A DNA stretch of 64,000 nt from Neobacillus niacini (GCF_019749295.1 NZ_JACWFG010000014.1:1-64000); one strand, 5' to 3'. Shown: positions 41,636-50,346, counted from the first letter of the stretch. A program made the numbers and translations. The notes: a model not told the origin generated them from the sequence alone.

Positions 41636-42419
41636 GATAAAGACTATTTTTATCATAACGTTTTTGATACTAGATGTTTATCTTTTATTTCAGTTTATGA
41701 AGGTAAGAGATGCGAATAAATATGAAGTCATTACTGAGGCCAAATTTGAGGAAAAGCTGGAAGCAGATGAAATACGTTATAAAGAGATGCCAAAGGCGCC
41801 GATTGAAGATCAGTATCTTAGTGCAAAGCCAAAAATGTTTACCAAGGATGATCTTACAAAGCTGAAAGGGCAAACAGCTCTTCTAAAGGAACCCAGTACG
41901 ACACTTCAAGTGAAAATCGATAAGCCGATTCAATTAGATACAGAGTTTGAAGCTGCTGAGCTGACTCCTTTTATTAAGGATAATGTTTTGTATGGAGATC
42001 AGTATCAATTTTGGAAGAAAGATGATAAAAAAAATACGCTTGTTTATGCGCAGCATTATGGGAATATGACCTTATATGAAAATCTAAGCGGAAGAATTAC
42101 TTTTCATATTGATGATAAGAACCAAATTATATCCTATGAACAAACCTTTTTAGAGGATATTGTAAAAATGACAGATAAGGAAGAAATCCTCCCTCCTTTG
42201 AAGGCGTTGGAAACCCTCCATCAAAAGGGTGTTCTAAAGCCAAAAACCAAGATTACAAAGGTTGAACTTGGGTATTCAACATTAATTCAGCTTTCCGCTT
42301 CGCAGGCTTTAGCACCGACATGGCGTTTTGTGGTGGATGATAACGAAAGTTTATATGTGAACGCGCTAGAAGGACAGATTATAGAATTTAACAGCGATGA
42401 AATTAGGGACGAGGAGTGA
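41622..42419 (+). CDS. walI: WalK regulator WalI (YycI)
   Basis: Second WalK accessory protein. An N-terminal membrane helix (IKTIFIITFLILDVYLLFQF) is followed by an extracellular YycI domain ending near SLYVNALEGQIIEFN. 265 residues. The ATG lies inside the walH 3' end, so translation is coupled. It ends 6 bp before walJ. Confidence 0.92.
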   Translation: MDWSKIKTIFIITFLILDVYLLFQFMKVRDANKYEVITEAKFEEKLEADEIRYKEMPKAPIEDQYLSAKPKMFTKDDLTKLKGQTALLKEPSTTLQVKIDKPIQLDTEFEAAELTPFIKDNVLYGDQYQFWKKDDKKNTLVYAQHYGNMTLYENLSGRITFHIDDKNQIISYEQTFLEDIVKMTDKEEILPPLKALETLHQKGVLKPKTKITKVELGYSTLIQLSASQALAPTWRFVVDDNESLYVNALEGQIIEFNSDEIRDEE

Positions 42420-42425
42420 AATAGT

Positions 42426-43220
42426 ATGTCATTACGTTATAGCATTTTAGCGAGCGGGAGTACGGGGAATTCGCTTTATGTAGAGTCAGACGAGCACTCC
42501 TTTCTCGTAGATGCAGGATTTAGCGGGAAACAAATGGAAGCATTCTTTCAACATATAGATCGTGATATTAGTAAATTATCAGGAATTTTTGTAACCCATG
42601 AACACAGTGATCATATTAAAGGTATTGGGGTGCTGGCACGTAAATATAAGCTGCCTGTTTATGCAAATGAAAATACCTGGAGGGCAATGGAGCGGTTAGT
42701 TGGCGACATACCAACGGAACAAAAGATGATCTTTAGCACTGAGAGTGTAAAAAGCTTTGGTGCTACAGATATTGAATCATTTGGTGTTTCGCACGATGCG
42801 GCAGAGCCTATGTTTTATGTTTTTCATCACTCCGGTAAAAAATTGGTGCTGATTACGGATACGGGCTATGTCAGCGATCGGATGAAAGGAATTATCTCTA
42901 ACGCAGATGCCTATATCTTTGAGTCCAATCATGATGTACAAATGCTAAGAATGGGAAGATATCCTTGGAATATCAAACGGAGAATACTGAGTGACCTTGG
43001 ACATGTTTCAAATGAAGATGCAGCGATAGCGATGAGTGAAGTAATTGGAGACAATACAAAAAGAGTGTATCTGGCACATTTAAGCTTAGATAATAATATG
43101 AAGGACTTAGCTAGGATGTCGGTCGCACAAACCCTGCAAAGCCAAGGATTGATTGTCGGCGAGCAGTTTGACCTCTACGATACAGATCCTAAAGTTCCAA
43201 CGATACTTACAGCTGTGTAA
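42426..43220 (+). CDS. walJ: metallo-beta-lactamase fold hydrolase WalJ (YycJ)
   Basis: A 264-residue MBL-fold enzyme with metal motif [10 protein letters not shown] (about residue 57), ITDTGYVSD and HLSLDNN. The family acts on DNA as a 5'-3' exonuclease and has been tied to mismatch repair and to coordinating division with replication; which applies here is not shown. It lies in the wal operon, followed by a strong terminator. Confidence 0.93.
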   Translation: MSLRYSILASGSTGNSLYVESDEHSFLVDAGFSGKQMEAFFQHIDRDISKLSGIFVTHEHSDHIKGIGVLARKYKLPVYANENTWRAMERLVGDIPTEQKMIFSTESVKSFGATDIESFGVSHDAAEPMFYVFHHSGKKLVLITDTGYVSDRMKGIISNADAYIFESNHDVQMLRMGRYPWNIKRRILSDLGHVSNEDAAIAMSEVIGDNTKRVYLAHLSLDNNMKDLARMSVAQTLQSQGLIVGEQFDLYDTDPKVPTILTAV

Positions 43221-43224
43221 GGAT

Positions 43225-43267
43225 AAGGACAAAGATATCTCATTGGTATCTTTGTCCTTTTTTTTAT
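43225..43267 (+). terminator. walJ terminator
   Basis: A 13-bp perfect stem, AAGGACAAAGATA (43225-43237) with TATCTTTGTCCTT (43247-43259), 9-nt loop, followed by TTTTTTT. It separates the wal genes from htrC. Confidence 0.9.
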
Positions 43268-43345
43268 AAAATAGATTTGGAAAGAGTATTATTGTAAGTA
43301 TAAGCCAAAATATAAATTAATTGCTTACGAAAGGGAGTGGTGAAA

Positions 43346-44578
43346 ATGGGTTATTATGATGATCATTCACAGGAGCGCTACCAAAATAGAAAAGGAAAAC
43401 GAGGCGGATTCTTTTTTGCCAGTATTGTCGGTGCAATACTTGGGGCAATGCTAGTTGTTATTTCAATTCCAGCATTATCTAACCAAGGATTTCTTCCTTA
43501 CAATGTACAGCCAAATCATAACCAGTCTGCTGATGAAAACAATAATAATCAGGATAATTTTATTCAACAGCAGGTGTCATACGATGTAAATACCGATACT
43601 ACTAAAGCCATTGATAAGGCTGCAGATGCAGTAGTTGGCATTAATAATATTCAAAACTCTAATTTTTGGTCCGATGAGTCCGGTGACGAACAAGACCCTG
43701 CAGGAACAGGGTCAGGTGTTATTTATAAAAAAGCCGGAGCTAAAGCATATGTTGTAACCAACCAGCATGTGGTTGAAGGTGCAACACAGTTAGAGGTCAC
43801 TTTAAATGATGGTACAAAGATTCCTGCTAAATTAATGGGCGGCGATATATGGACGGATTTAGCTGTTCTAGAAATTAGTGCAGACAAGATTAAAAAGGTC
43901 GCTGAATTTGGCAATTCAGAGGCACTAAAAATGGGCGAGCCTGTTATGGCAATTGGTAACCCGCTAGGTGCCACCTTCTCTGGTTCCGTAACACAAGGAA
44001 TTATTTCAGGGATTAATCGAACCATTCCAGTCGACATCAATCAAGACGGAATTATGGATTGGAATGCAGAGGTATTGCAAACAGATGCAGCCATTAACCC
44101 AGGTAATAGCGGCGGCGCACTCATTAACATTGCTGGACAACTAGTGGGCATTAACTCCATGAAAATTGCCCAAAACGCTGTTGAAGGAATTGGGTTATCC
44201 ATTCCGATTAACTATGCAAAACCAATTATTAACGACCTTGAGCAGTTTGGTGTGGTAAAGCGTCCATATATGGGAGTGGACTTGAAGTCTGTGGCTGAAA
44301 TTCCCGGTTATTATCAAGAGGAAGCATTGAAACTACCTAGAGATATTACCTACGGGGTAGCATTGCGTCAGGTTATACCTAACTCGCCAGCCGCACAGGC
44401 TGGATTACAAGAACTCGATGTTATTGTTGAAATGGATGGCGAAACCATCCACGACGTCATTGATCTTAGAAAGCATTTATATCAAGAGACAAAAATTGGC
44501 GATCAAATGGAGATCAAGTATTATCGAGAAGGTAAGTTGAAAACGACTAAAATCACATTAGCTGAGGATCAATCCTAA
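43346..44578 (+). CDS. htrC: HtrA-like serine protease HtrC (YycK)
   Basis: Membrane-anchored envelope quality-control protease. A membrane helix lies near residues 20-42. The trypsin-like domain has His in VTNQHVVEGA, Asp in GGDIWTDLAVLEI and Ser in INPGNSGGALIN; a PDZ domain (about 310-400) contains VIPNSPAAQAGLQELDVIVEM. ATG 43346 is set by AAGGGAG 8 bases upstream. 410 residues. Asn/Gln-rich linker after the membrane helix. Confidence 0.95.
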   Translation: MGYYDDHSQERYQNRKGKRGGFFFASIVGAILGAMLVVISIPALSNQGFLPYNVQPNHNQSADENNNNQDNFIQQQVSYDVNTDTTKAIDKAADAVVGINNIQNSNFWSDESGDEQDPAGTGSGVIYKKAGAKAYVVTNQHVVEGATQLEVTLNDGTKIPAKLMGGDIWTDLAVLEISADKIKKVAEFGNSEALKMGEPVMAIGNPLGATFSGSVTQGIISGINRTIPVDINQDGIMDWNAEVLQTDAAINPGNSGGALINIAGQLVGINSMKIAQNAVEGIGLSIPINYAKPIINDLEQFGVVKRPYMGVDLKSVAEIPGYYQEEALKLPRDITYGVALRQVIPNSPAAQAGLQELDVIVEMDGETIHDVIDLRKHLYQETKIGDQMEIKYYREGKLKTTKITLAEDQS

Positions 44579-44584
44579 TATATA

Positions 44585-44617
44585 AACAGAAAGGTTTTAA
44601 CGCCTTTCTGTTTTTTT
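44585..44617 (+). terminator. htrC terminator
   Basis: AACAGAAAGG (44585-44594) and CCTTTCTGTT (44603-44612) pair perfectly around an 8-nt loop; the T run continues to 44617. Confidence 0.88.
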
Positions 44618-44711
44618 ATGCTATGATAGGAAACTGAATGAAGTTGTTGAGGTAGTAAATAATAATGATAAAGTGGAACGTTTACATTTCGGGGGAATTA
44701 TTGGGGATAAC

Positions 44712-44826
44712 TTATCAACAGGCTGTGAATAGTGTCGAAATAACGATGTATATATTGTGGCGAACAAATGATTCCATACAAGATGTGGATAAAAATTGTG
44801 AATATGTGGATAACTTCTGTGGATAA
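44712..44826. promoter_or_regulatory. DnaA-box cluster upstream of rlmH
   Basis: Three perfect TGTGGATAA boxes (44784-44792, 44805-44813, 44818-44826), all in one orientation within 43 bp, with weaker relatives TTATCAACA 44712-44720 and TGTGAATAG 44724-44732. This lies 35 kb from oriC, in the 293-bp htrC-rlmH gap, which shows no gene. It may control rlmH or titrate DnaA. Confidence 0.75.
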
Positions 44827-44871
44827 CTTGTTTGTAAACTGTTTGTAACATAAAAAAGAGGGTTGTGGATT

Positions 44872-45351
44872 GTGAATATCTTGATTGTTACGGTTGGAAA
44901 ATTAAAAGAGAAATATTTAAAAATGGGAATTGAAGAATATTTAAAGCGATTGAATGCTTATGCAAAAGTGGAAGTCATTGAAGTGGCAGATGAAAAGGCG
45001 CCAGAGGAATTAAGTGAATCTGAGATGGTGCAAGTGAAGCAAAAAGAAGGAGAACGAATTTTAGCTAAGATTAGCCAGGATACCTATGTAATTGCGCTGG
45101 CCATTAATGGGAAAATGCAATCCTCTGAGGAGCTTGCGGATACGTTAGATAAATTAGCAACATACGGAAAGAGTAAAATAGCATTTATTATTGGCGGATC
45201 ATTGGGGTTGAGTGATGAGGTACTAAAACGAGCGAACGAACATCTCTCTTTTTCAAAAATGACCTTCCCTCATCAATTGATGAAGCTGATTCTCGTAGAG
45301 CAAATTTATCGAGCTTATCGAATTAATCGTGGAGAACCGTACCATAAGTAG
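44872..45351 (+). CDS. rlmH: 23S rRNA pseudouridine-1915 N3-methyltransferase RlmH
   Basis: SPOUT-class methyltransferase for pseudouridine 1915 of 23S rRNA (OrfX in staphylococci). The SAM-binding knot has [17 protein letters not shown], and the end [17 protein letters not shown] is the conserved C-terminus. GTG 44872 is my start: 159 residues as in B. subtilis, with GAGGG 9 bases upstream; a TTG three codons earlier is less likely. Its last codons are the left copy of a direct repeat flanking an inserted cassette, the position used by SCC elements. Confidence 0.96.
   Translation: MNILIVTVGKLKEKYLKMGIEEYLKRLNAYAKVEVIEVADEKAPEELSESEMVQVKQKEGERILAKISQDTYVIALAINGKMQSSEELADTLDKLATYGKSKIAFIIGGSLGLSDEVLKRANEHLSFSKMTFPHQLMKLILVEQIYRAYRINRGEPYHK
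45331..45350. repeat. left attachment-like repeat at the rlmH 3' end
   Basis: GGAGAACCGTACCATAAGTA is the end of rlmH (codons GEPYHK and the first two bases of the stop). An 18/20 copy is at 46693-46712. The site corresponds to the SCC attachment site of staphylococci. Confidence 0.75.
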
Positions 45352-45375
45352 AAGCGGTTTTATTATTGGTTCAAG

Positions 45376-45634
45376 TTCGGACAAGGAATAGCTGAAAAGA
45401 GAGAGTGTGTCCGAAGCTGAGCTGACTTCGGACAAGGAAGAGCTGAAAAAGCAAGATAGTGTCTGAAGCAGTGGGGTCTTCGGACAAGGAAGAGCTGAAA
45501 AGGCAAGATAGTGACTGAAGTCGTGGGGTCTTCGGACAAGGGAGAGCTGAAAAGGCAAGATAGTGTCTGAAGCCGAGTCAAGTTCGGACAAGGAAGAGAA
45601 AAAAAGTGTGATTACCTCCGAAGAAATGTTGATC
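45376..45634. repeat. 52-bp tandem hairpin array 2 (four units and a partial)
   Basis: Units beginning TTCGGACAAGG start at 45376, 45427, 45479, 45531 and 45583, giving periods of 51, 52, 52 and 52 bp; the fifth decays. At unit junctions GTCYGAAG, a 9-nt loop and CTTCGGAC make an 8-bp hairpin (perfect at 45410-45434, one G-U in the next). The linker is purine-rich (AAGGAAGAGCTGAAAAGGC). Sequence is unrelated to array 1, yet period, loop length and purine-rich linker agree. It ends about 18 bp before the stop codon of the NERD pseudogene. Confidence 0.9.
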
Positions 45635-45651
45635 CTCCAGCAGAACAAAAT

Positions 45652-46560
45652 TCATATATAATAGCAATCACTTGTTTTTCCAATCGGGGTTAAGTTTTTC
45701 TTTAATACCCTGCAAAATGTCCTTTTTGTTAAATCGACGTTGCACCACTCATAAATAGCTGTAGTCGTAATCCTCCGTTCAGGAAATAGTAGCTGTAATT
45801 CCTTCACATTCCGCAAAATGGCATCTTCGGTCTTTTCATGCCCCCTACACTTTTCGCAAATAAAATTATGGTTTTGTAAAGAAACCAAAAAGGAATTGCA
45901 ATACTTACAATAAATTTTCTTAACCAGCTCCTCATATTGATTGTTAGGTACCTGTGAAAATGGACTTTTAGTTTGATGCAATGATAGCAATTTTTTGGCT
46001 AATTCTTCGTGCCCTTCATTCAACTTTGATGATGAAGTATTTATTCCTTTTAAAAACCGGTTAACCTGATTTGGAAGTATAATGGGATGGTCCATTTGCG
46101 CATTGTATAACGTAAATTCGGGGTTAATAAAGATTACGGAAGCTTCAACGAGGAAGTTAAGCTTGAGGTCCCGGAGCAGCTGGCGGAATTGTGATGTACA
46201 TTTGTTTAATTGATCGATTGGATTTTTATATTCGCGACCGGTTTTAACGGAGTAAAATCGATCACTTTCCAGACAAAAGTCTCCTTCAAAGTTTTTCACA
46301 TCCAAGAGACGAATCACATCCTATGATATAAGCGTTGAATCAATTTGAAAATAGGAATGGTTTATTTTTAGCAGCAAGTCATTGATGAAATATCTATCTT
46401 CTTGAAGAATTTCTGCCTTACGGTCAAATTCCACCTCACCTTCATAACCTTTTTCCAGGTTGAAATAATAAAACTTTTCTTCTTGTGATAACTTCATCCG
46501 CGTGTTTAATGATCGCATTTTCAACAATTCATCTGATTCTGTTCTTCCTCTAAGTAGCAT
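45652..46560 (-). pseudogene. NERD-domain gene interrupted by an in-frame amber codon
   Basis: Two reading pieces, 46560-46321 and 46320-45652, join in one frame across a single TAG (46323-46321). Together they give about 302 codons against 300 in the intact paralogue at 32828. Shared parts: N-terminal RMKLSQEE region, GYEGEVEFD, YFQIDS, LLDVKNFEGDF, a zinc ribbon (CKYC, CEKC) and the C-terminal TAIYEWC/KRTFCRVLKKNL helices. The TAG falls where the paralogue has Tyr (TAY), so one substitution explains it. A GTG just after the stop could permit restart, but that piece would lack the front half of the NERD core. Confidence 0.8.
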
Positions 46561-46692
46561 AATCCACTTCCTTTCAACTTTCCTAAGTCTATTTTATAAA
46601 AAAATTGAACAGATGGGTGTGAATATTCCGTTAAATAATTACAGGTATTTTCAAATGCAATTTTATAAAAAAACTGCCGGTATAATAGGTGG

Positions 46693-46712
46693 GGTGAACC
46701 TTACCATAAGTA
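46693..46712. repeat. right attachment-like repeat (duplicated rlmH end)
   Basis: GGTGAACCTTACCATAAGTA matches the rlmH end at 18 of 20 bases. With the next base it reads GEPYHK-TAA. Upstream codons AAT AGG TGG also resemble the preceding rlmH codons (NR), so this looks like a remnant of another rlmH 3' end carried in by the element. Confidence 0.7.
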
Positions 46713-46742
46713 AGTGAGGTTTTGAATATCTCAAAAGTTCAT

Positions 46743-46785
46743 CCCTAAAGAGCAGTATTATTGGTTCTCTAGGGACAGTTTTATT
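46743..46785. terminator. terminator between cassette and ECF41 gene
   Basis: TCCCTA-AAGAGC (46743-46754) pairs with GGTTCTC-TAGGGA (46765-46776) with one mismatch and a 10-nt loop, followed by CAGTTTTATT on the plus strand. The loop's TATTATTGGTTC also occurs just after rlmH at 45361-45372, suggesting duplicated or displaced rlmH downstream sequence. Confidence 0.6.
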
Positions 46786-46807
46786 TCAGGTGATCCTCCA
46801 TATTTCT

Positions 46808-47671
46808 TTATGAAATAGGTAATTTCTCTGGATTTATTGTTATATAAATTTCGGTTAATTTTTCATTACGAATATAAAAACTTAGGACACTATGAAACTT
46901 GCCATACATGTATATAACGATTGCTGGTTGATAGTTGATACTTTTTATTTCAAAGTATGAGTCTACAGGGGCTTTTTTTATAATTCCGTATATAAAGGCC
47001 ATTACGTTAGCAGCAGATACAATTGGGCGTATTGCAGCATTAACTTTTCCTCCACCGTCGGAATATAGTGTGACATTGTTTGAAATTAGTTCTAATAATG
47101 TTTCTGTATTTTGCATTTGGAACGCTTCTATAAAGCGGTTAATGATTGCCTTGTTTTTCTCATAGTTTAAACTTTCATCTTCTACATCTGCGATTTTTTG
47201 CTTAGCCCTGCTAAAAATCTTTCTGCAGTTTTCTTCTCTTTTTTCAATCATAATAGCAATTTCTGAGTATGAGAAACAGAGCACCTCTCTTAGAAGGAGG
47301 ACAACTCGCTCATCCGCTGTTAAATGTTCCATCATACGTAGATAGGCAATACTCAACCCCTCTTTTTGAATGACCATTTCACTTGGGTCTAAGGCATGCA
47401 ATTTCTCTAGTAATAGCGGCTCGGGATTCCATGGTCCCACATATTGTTCTCGTTTATACCGTGCAGACTTAAAGAAATCAAGACACAGGTTGGTCAATAT
47501 TTTGCAGAGATATGCTTTTTTATTCTTTATATTCTCATCACTTACTTGGTAAGCTTTTAGAAAAGTTTCTTGGACCATGTCTTCTGCTTCTGCTACTGAA
47601 CCTAACATTCGATACCCTAATGAAAATAACAATGGTTTAAATAGCTGGTAGTCTTCTTTCGTGATTTGCAT
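46808..47671 (-). CDS. ECF41-family RNA polymerase sigma factor
   Basis: An extracytoplasmic-function sigma factor fused to a C-terminal SnoaL-like regulatory domain. Sigma-2 (LFSLGYRMLGSVAEAEDMVQ), the linker with PWNPEPLL, and sigma-4 (RVVLLLREVLCFSYSEIA) are followed by the NTF2-like domain, which has the ECF41 signatures DGGGK near residue 205 and NPEKL at the end. These sigma factors lack an anti-sigma factor and are controlled by their own extension. ATG 47671 follows AAGGAGG. The gene overlaps its oxidoreductase partner by 35 bp. Confidence 0.92.
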   Translation of the reverse strand: MQITKEDYQLFKPLLFSLGYRMLGSVAEAEDMVQETFLKAYQVSDENIKNKKAYLCKILTNLCLDFFKSARYKREQYVGPWNPEPLLLEKLHALDPSEMVIQKEGLSIAYLRMMEHLTADERVVLLLREVLCFSYSEIAIMIEKREENCRKIFSRAKQKIADVEDESLNYEKNKAIINRFIEAFQMQNTETLLELISNNVTLYSDGGGKVNAAIRPIVSAANVMAFIYGIIKKAPVDSYFEIKSINYQPAIVIYMYGKFHSVLSFYIRNEKLTEIYITINPEKLPIS

Positions 47672-48956
47672 GATTCTTCCTCCTTTCATTCAAAGTAATT
47701 TCTTCAGCTGCTTGTTTTCCACTACTGATGGCAGCTTCCGCTAAAATGGAATCCGGCGAAGCCCAGTCCCCAGCTATATATAATCCTGGAATTTTTGTTT
47801 TAGAACTTTGTAACATGCCTTCATCCCCAATTTGAGGCAGGCGCTGATTAACCGTAATGTTAGGGATAAAACGTTTTGAAATGACATGCTGTTGCCAGCC
47901 TGGCTGCAGCTTATCTAAGAATCGTTCAAGCTCATATTTAATGGTACTTCCGTCTATGTGTTCATCTGGATGATGATATTTAAATACATGAAGAATGGCA
48001 TTTCTTGAATCATCTGAAAGGCGTGCATAATTTGAGTGGACTGAATAATAGAGAGGTTTTGTGGTGTCCATAGCGAAAAGTTGTTTTTGGTTAGGCAGCT
48101 GTGTTAGAGCAACATCTAATGTTGCCCCTCGAACTGGTATCATGTGAGATAAAAATTCCCTCTGGGGAAACTCTATCTTTTTACTTAGCATTTCATTTAG
48201 TTCATGTGGGCCAGTTGTACAAATGACATACTTCCCCAGAATCTCCTCGCCATCTGAAAGAATTAATTTCATTTGGCCCTGTTGGGAGGGTTCCATTTGT
48301 TTTACAAAACGATGTGGTTGAACGTGAACACCTGAGGAGATGGCATTTTGATGAAGCTGATTGATCATTGTCATCCATCCACCATCTAGATAAAGTACGC
48401 CCCCCATTGCATTTTTTAAACAGGTTATCGCCACTTTTGCACTCATTTTTTCTGGAGCATGACAGTAGGTTGCCAGTCTGCCAAGAGTATAGAGCAGGGA
48501 CCTTACTTTTTTAGATGGGGCAACTTGCCTGGCCCATTGTTGAAATGTCTGCTCTGCTAATCTTTCAGGTTCTGTACTCATTATTTTTAGCAAAACACCT
48601 ACCCACTCCATACGTTCAGTTGTAGTAAAGAGACGAGTTGTAAAAAGTTCTAAAGGAGAAAATGGAGCAGTATATTCAGTATTATTTTCAACGATTATTC
48701 CACTTAATTTGGGTGATTTTCCGCGAAGACTAATACCTATTTCTTCGAGAATGGACTTGGCTTTTCCTTTCTTATAAAGAGCATGAGGACCAAGGTTAAA
48801 ATATTGTTGATTCACCTTATTTGTTCTAGCCCTTCCACCAAGACTTTTTCCTTTTTCTAATAGTGTAATAGACAAATTGGTTTTTGATAAATAAGCGGCT
48901 GCAACATATCCTGCTAATCCGCCACCAACAATGACAATATCCCAGCTTTGAGTCAT
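47637..48956 (-). CDS. FAD-dependent amine oxidase/phytoene-desaturase-like oxidoreductase
   Basis: A 439-residue flavoenzyme with the dinucleotide-binding motif IVIVGGGLAGYVAAAYL and GKSLGGRARTN at the N-terminus, and the FAD-closing block GLYIAGDWASPDSILAEAA near residue 395. ECF41 sigma factors are typically encoded beside a carboxymuconolactone decarboxylase, oxidoreductase or epimerase; this fits the oxidoreductase class. It is first in the operon with the sigma gene, behind an ECF41-type promoter. Substrate unknown. Confidence 0.9.
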   Translation of the reverse strand: MTQSWDIVIVGGGLAGYVAAAYLSKTNLSITLLEKGKSLGGRARTNKVNQQYFNLGPHALYKKGKAKSILEEIGISLRGKSPKLSGIIVENNTEYTAPFSPLELFTTRLFTTTERMEWVGVLLKIMSTEPERLAEQTFQQWARQVAPSKKVRSLLYTLGRLATYCHAPEKMSAKVAITCLKNAMGGVLYLDGGWMTMINQLHQNAISSGVHVQPHRFVKQMEPSQQGQMKLILSDGEEILGKYVICTTGPHELNEMLSKKIEFPQREFLSHMIPVRGATLDVALTQLPNQKQLFAMDTTKPLYYSVHSNYARLSDDSRNAILHVFKYHHPDEHIDGSTIKYELERFLDKLQPGWQQHVISKRFIPNITVNQRLPQIGDEGMLQSSKTKIPGLYIAGDWASPDSILAEAAISSGKQAAEEITLNERRKNHANHERRLPAI

Positions 48957-48990
48957 AAGATAACCTCCTAATTGTTACTTCATAATCCAA

Positions 48991-49016
48991 GACGAAATAG
49001 GTTGATAAATGTGACA
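48991..49016 (-). promoter_or_regulatory. ECF41-type promoter
   Basis: On the minus strand -35 TGTCACA (49016-49010) and -10 CGTC (48994-48991) are separated by 15 nt, about 35 bp before the oxidoreductase start. The reported ECF41 target is TGTCACA and CGTC at about this distance, so the operon is probably autoregulated. The rest of the 48957-49241 gap shows nothing else certain. Confidence 0.7.
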
Positions 49017-49241
49017 CGTTACGGTGAAACTTATCACCGTGGTTATTATCCTATCCGTCAAAAAGTTGAGTGCCTTACCAGTATACCTGTCCAATACATT
49101 CAAAATTTCCTTTCATATGATATAAAAGATTACAAATCGTTGAAAAGGACTTAATGAGGATATAAATCAGCCCTTTTTTTGTTGGAGATTCATAAAATAT
49201 TTGAACGGATTAAAGACAAGGTACTCCTAGGGGGGAGGAAA

Positions 49242-50237
49242 ATGAATCAACCTAATAAAAATCCAAAAAATATACTCATTGGCAAATGGCTGTTCAATGT
49301 AATCAGCCTTAACGACAAACCTCTTTTTGATCAGTTTATTAAGGAAAGCGAATATCCAGCCACGGTCTGGTCCTCTAACTTTGCTTACCTATGGGCATCT
49401 TCACAGTCTAGAAACAGGAAAACTGTTTGGAAAATCATTGATGGTATGTTAGTACCATTTTTTTATAATGTGAAACATCTATTTCTTTCTCTTGTTTGTC
49501 TGCCTTTTGGAAAAGGAGATGCAGAACATGTCATTAAAGTTCTATATAAATGCATATCATACTGCTCTAAGTTTAATAAATTTACGGGAAATCAGAGATA
49601 TAGCAGAATCCGGACTATTAACGAAGCCCAACTGCAATTTTTACAATCCTCCGAGAATTTTGATCAATGTTTCCACCCTAAGAAGCTAATAGGGGTTGAG
49701 AGGCATTATAGTGTTCAAAAACTCATCAACTTGTCTGGAAAGGAATTCGCATACGTCCGCAGAAAGATCAATAAATTTCATCGTAATTATCCTCAAGCTA
49801 TTATTCGAAAATATAAAGCAGATACCGACTACCATAAAGTAATGGAATTTAATAATCATTGGGAAAGCGAGCAAGATAAATCCATATTTGATGGTACGTA
49901 CTTTAAGGAAATCCTACAGCACCCAGATGAGTTGGACCACACGGTTTTAGTTGTTGAAATTGATGGCCAAATTGTTGGTATGACATCAGGAGGTTGTTTG
50001 CCAACAGGTCAATCCTGGGCGTGTTTAAGGAAAGGTGACCATAAGGTTGAGGGACTAGCGGAGCTGCTTTTATGTGAATTGGCAAAAGAAAGCTATAAGG
50101 TCAATTTCTCTATTGAATACATGAATGACGGCAGTGATTTAGGAGATAAAGGGTTAAGGTTCTTCAAAGAACGGTTTAGACCAGAATTAAGTTTAAACCG
50201 CTATCGGGTTTACCTTAAAAATTCTAATGATCACTAA
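49242..50237 (+). CDS. DUF2156 / lysyl-phosphatidylglycerol-synthase C-domain-like protein
   Basis: A 331-residue soluble protein resembling the GNAT-like C-terminal domain of MprF (DUF2156): LSLNDKPLFDQF-type start (ISLNDKPLFDQF), KLIGVERHYSVQKLINLSGK, RKINKFHRNYPQAIIRKY, ALIHWESEQ-like NNHWESEQ and a C-terminal FFKERFRPELSLNRYRVY. No membrane part is present. ATG 49242 follows GGGGGGAGG; the frame opens further upstream. The acyl or aminoacyl substrate is unknown. Confidence 0.7.
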   Translation: MNQPNKNPKNILIGKWLFNVISLNDKPLFDQFIKESEYPATVWSSNFAYLWASSQSRNRKTVWKIIDGMLVPFFYNVKHLFLSLVCLPFGKGDAEHVIKVLYKCISYCSKFNKFTGNQRYSRIRTINEAQLQFLQSSENFDQCFHPKKLIGVERHYSVQKLINLSGKEFAYVRRKINKFHRNYPQAIIRKYKADTDYHKVMEFNNHWESEQDKSIFDGTYFKEILQHPDELDHTVLVVEIDGQIVGMTSGGCLPTGQSWACLRKGDHKVEGLAELLLCELAKESYKVNFSIEYMNDGSDLGDKGLRFFKERFRPELSLNRYRVYLKNSNDH

Positions 50238-50283
50238 ACTATGAAAATTGTATTTTGCTCGTTAAATTGCTAAATATAGTGTG

Positions 50284-50311
50284 CACCTTAAACGGATTTA
50301 AGGTGTTTTTC
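50284..50311 (+). terminator. terminator after the DUF2156 gene
   Basis: CACCTTAAA (50284-50292) and TTTAAGGTG (50297-50305) form a perfect 9-bp stem with loop CGGA, followed by TTTTTC. Confidence 0.88.
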
Positions 50312-50346
50312 TTGTTTGATATTCCACAGTAAAACAACTCCTAATA

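Larger units (their letters stand above)
45351..46712. mobile_element. putative SCC-like mini-cassette at rlmH (no recombinase)
   Basis: A 1362-bp segment between two 20-bp direct repeats, each encoding GEPYHK-stop of RlmH with synonymous differences. It holds the 52-bp tandem hairpin array 2 and a minus-strand NERD gene broken by one amber codon. A transcription terminator suited to rlmH lies beyond the right repeat (46743-46785), as if the cassette entered between rlmH and its terminator. No ccr or other recombinase is inside, so it would be a non-autonomous or decayed element. The SCC comparison is from site and repeat logic only. Confidence 0.6.

Noticed and set aside
45253..45648. Repetitive protein-coding frames across array 2 on the minus strand
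   Set aside because: They arise from the tandem repeat itself; 52 is not a multiple of 3, there is no ribosome site, and the frames run into the rlmH 3' end.
46502..46717. 71-residue plus-strand protein across the cassette right end
   Set aside because: Antisense to the NERD pseudogene start and out of frame with the GEPYHK remnant; no ribosome site.
49179..49241. Upstream extension of the DUF2156 gene
   Set aside because: A strong GGGGGGAGG sits just before ATG 49242; the 21 extra codons have no ribosome site.
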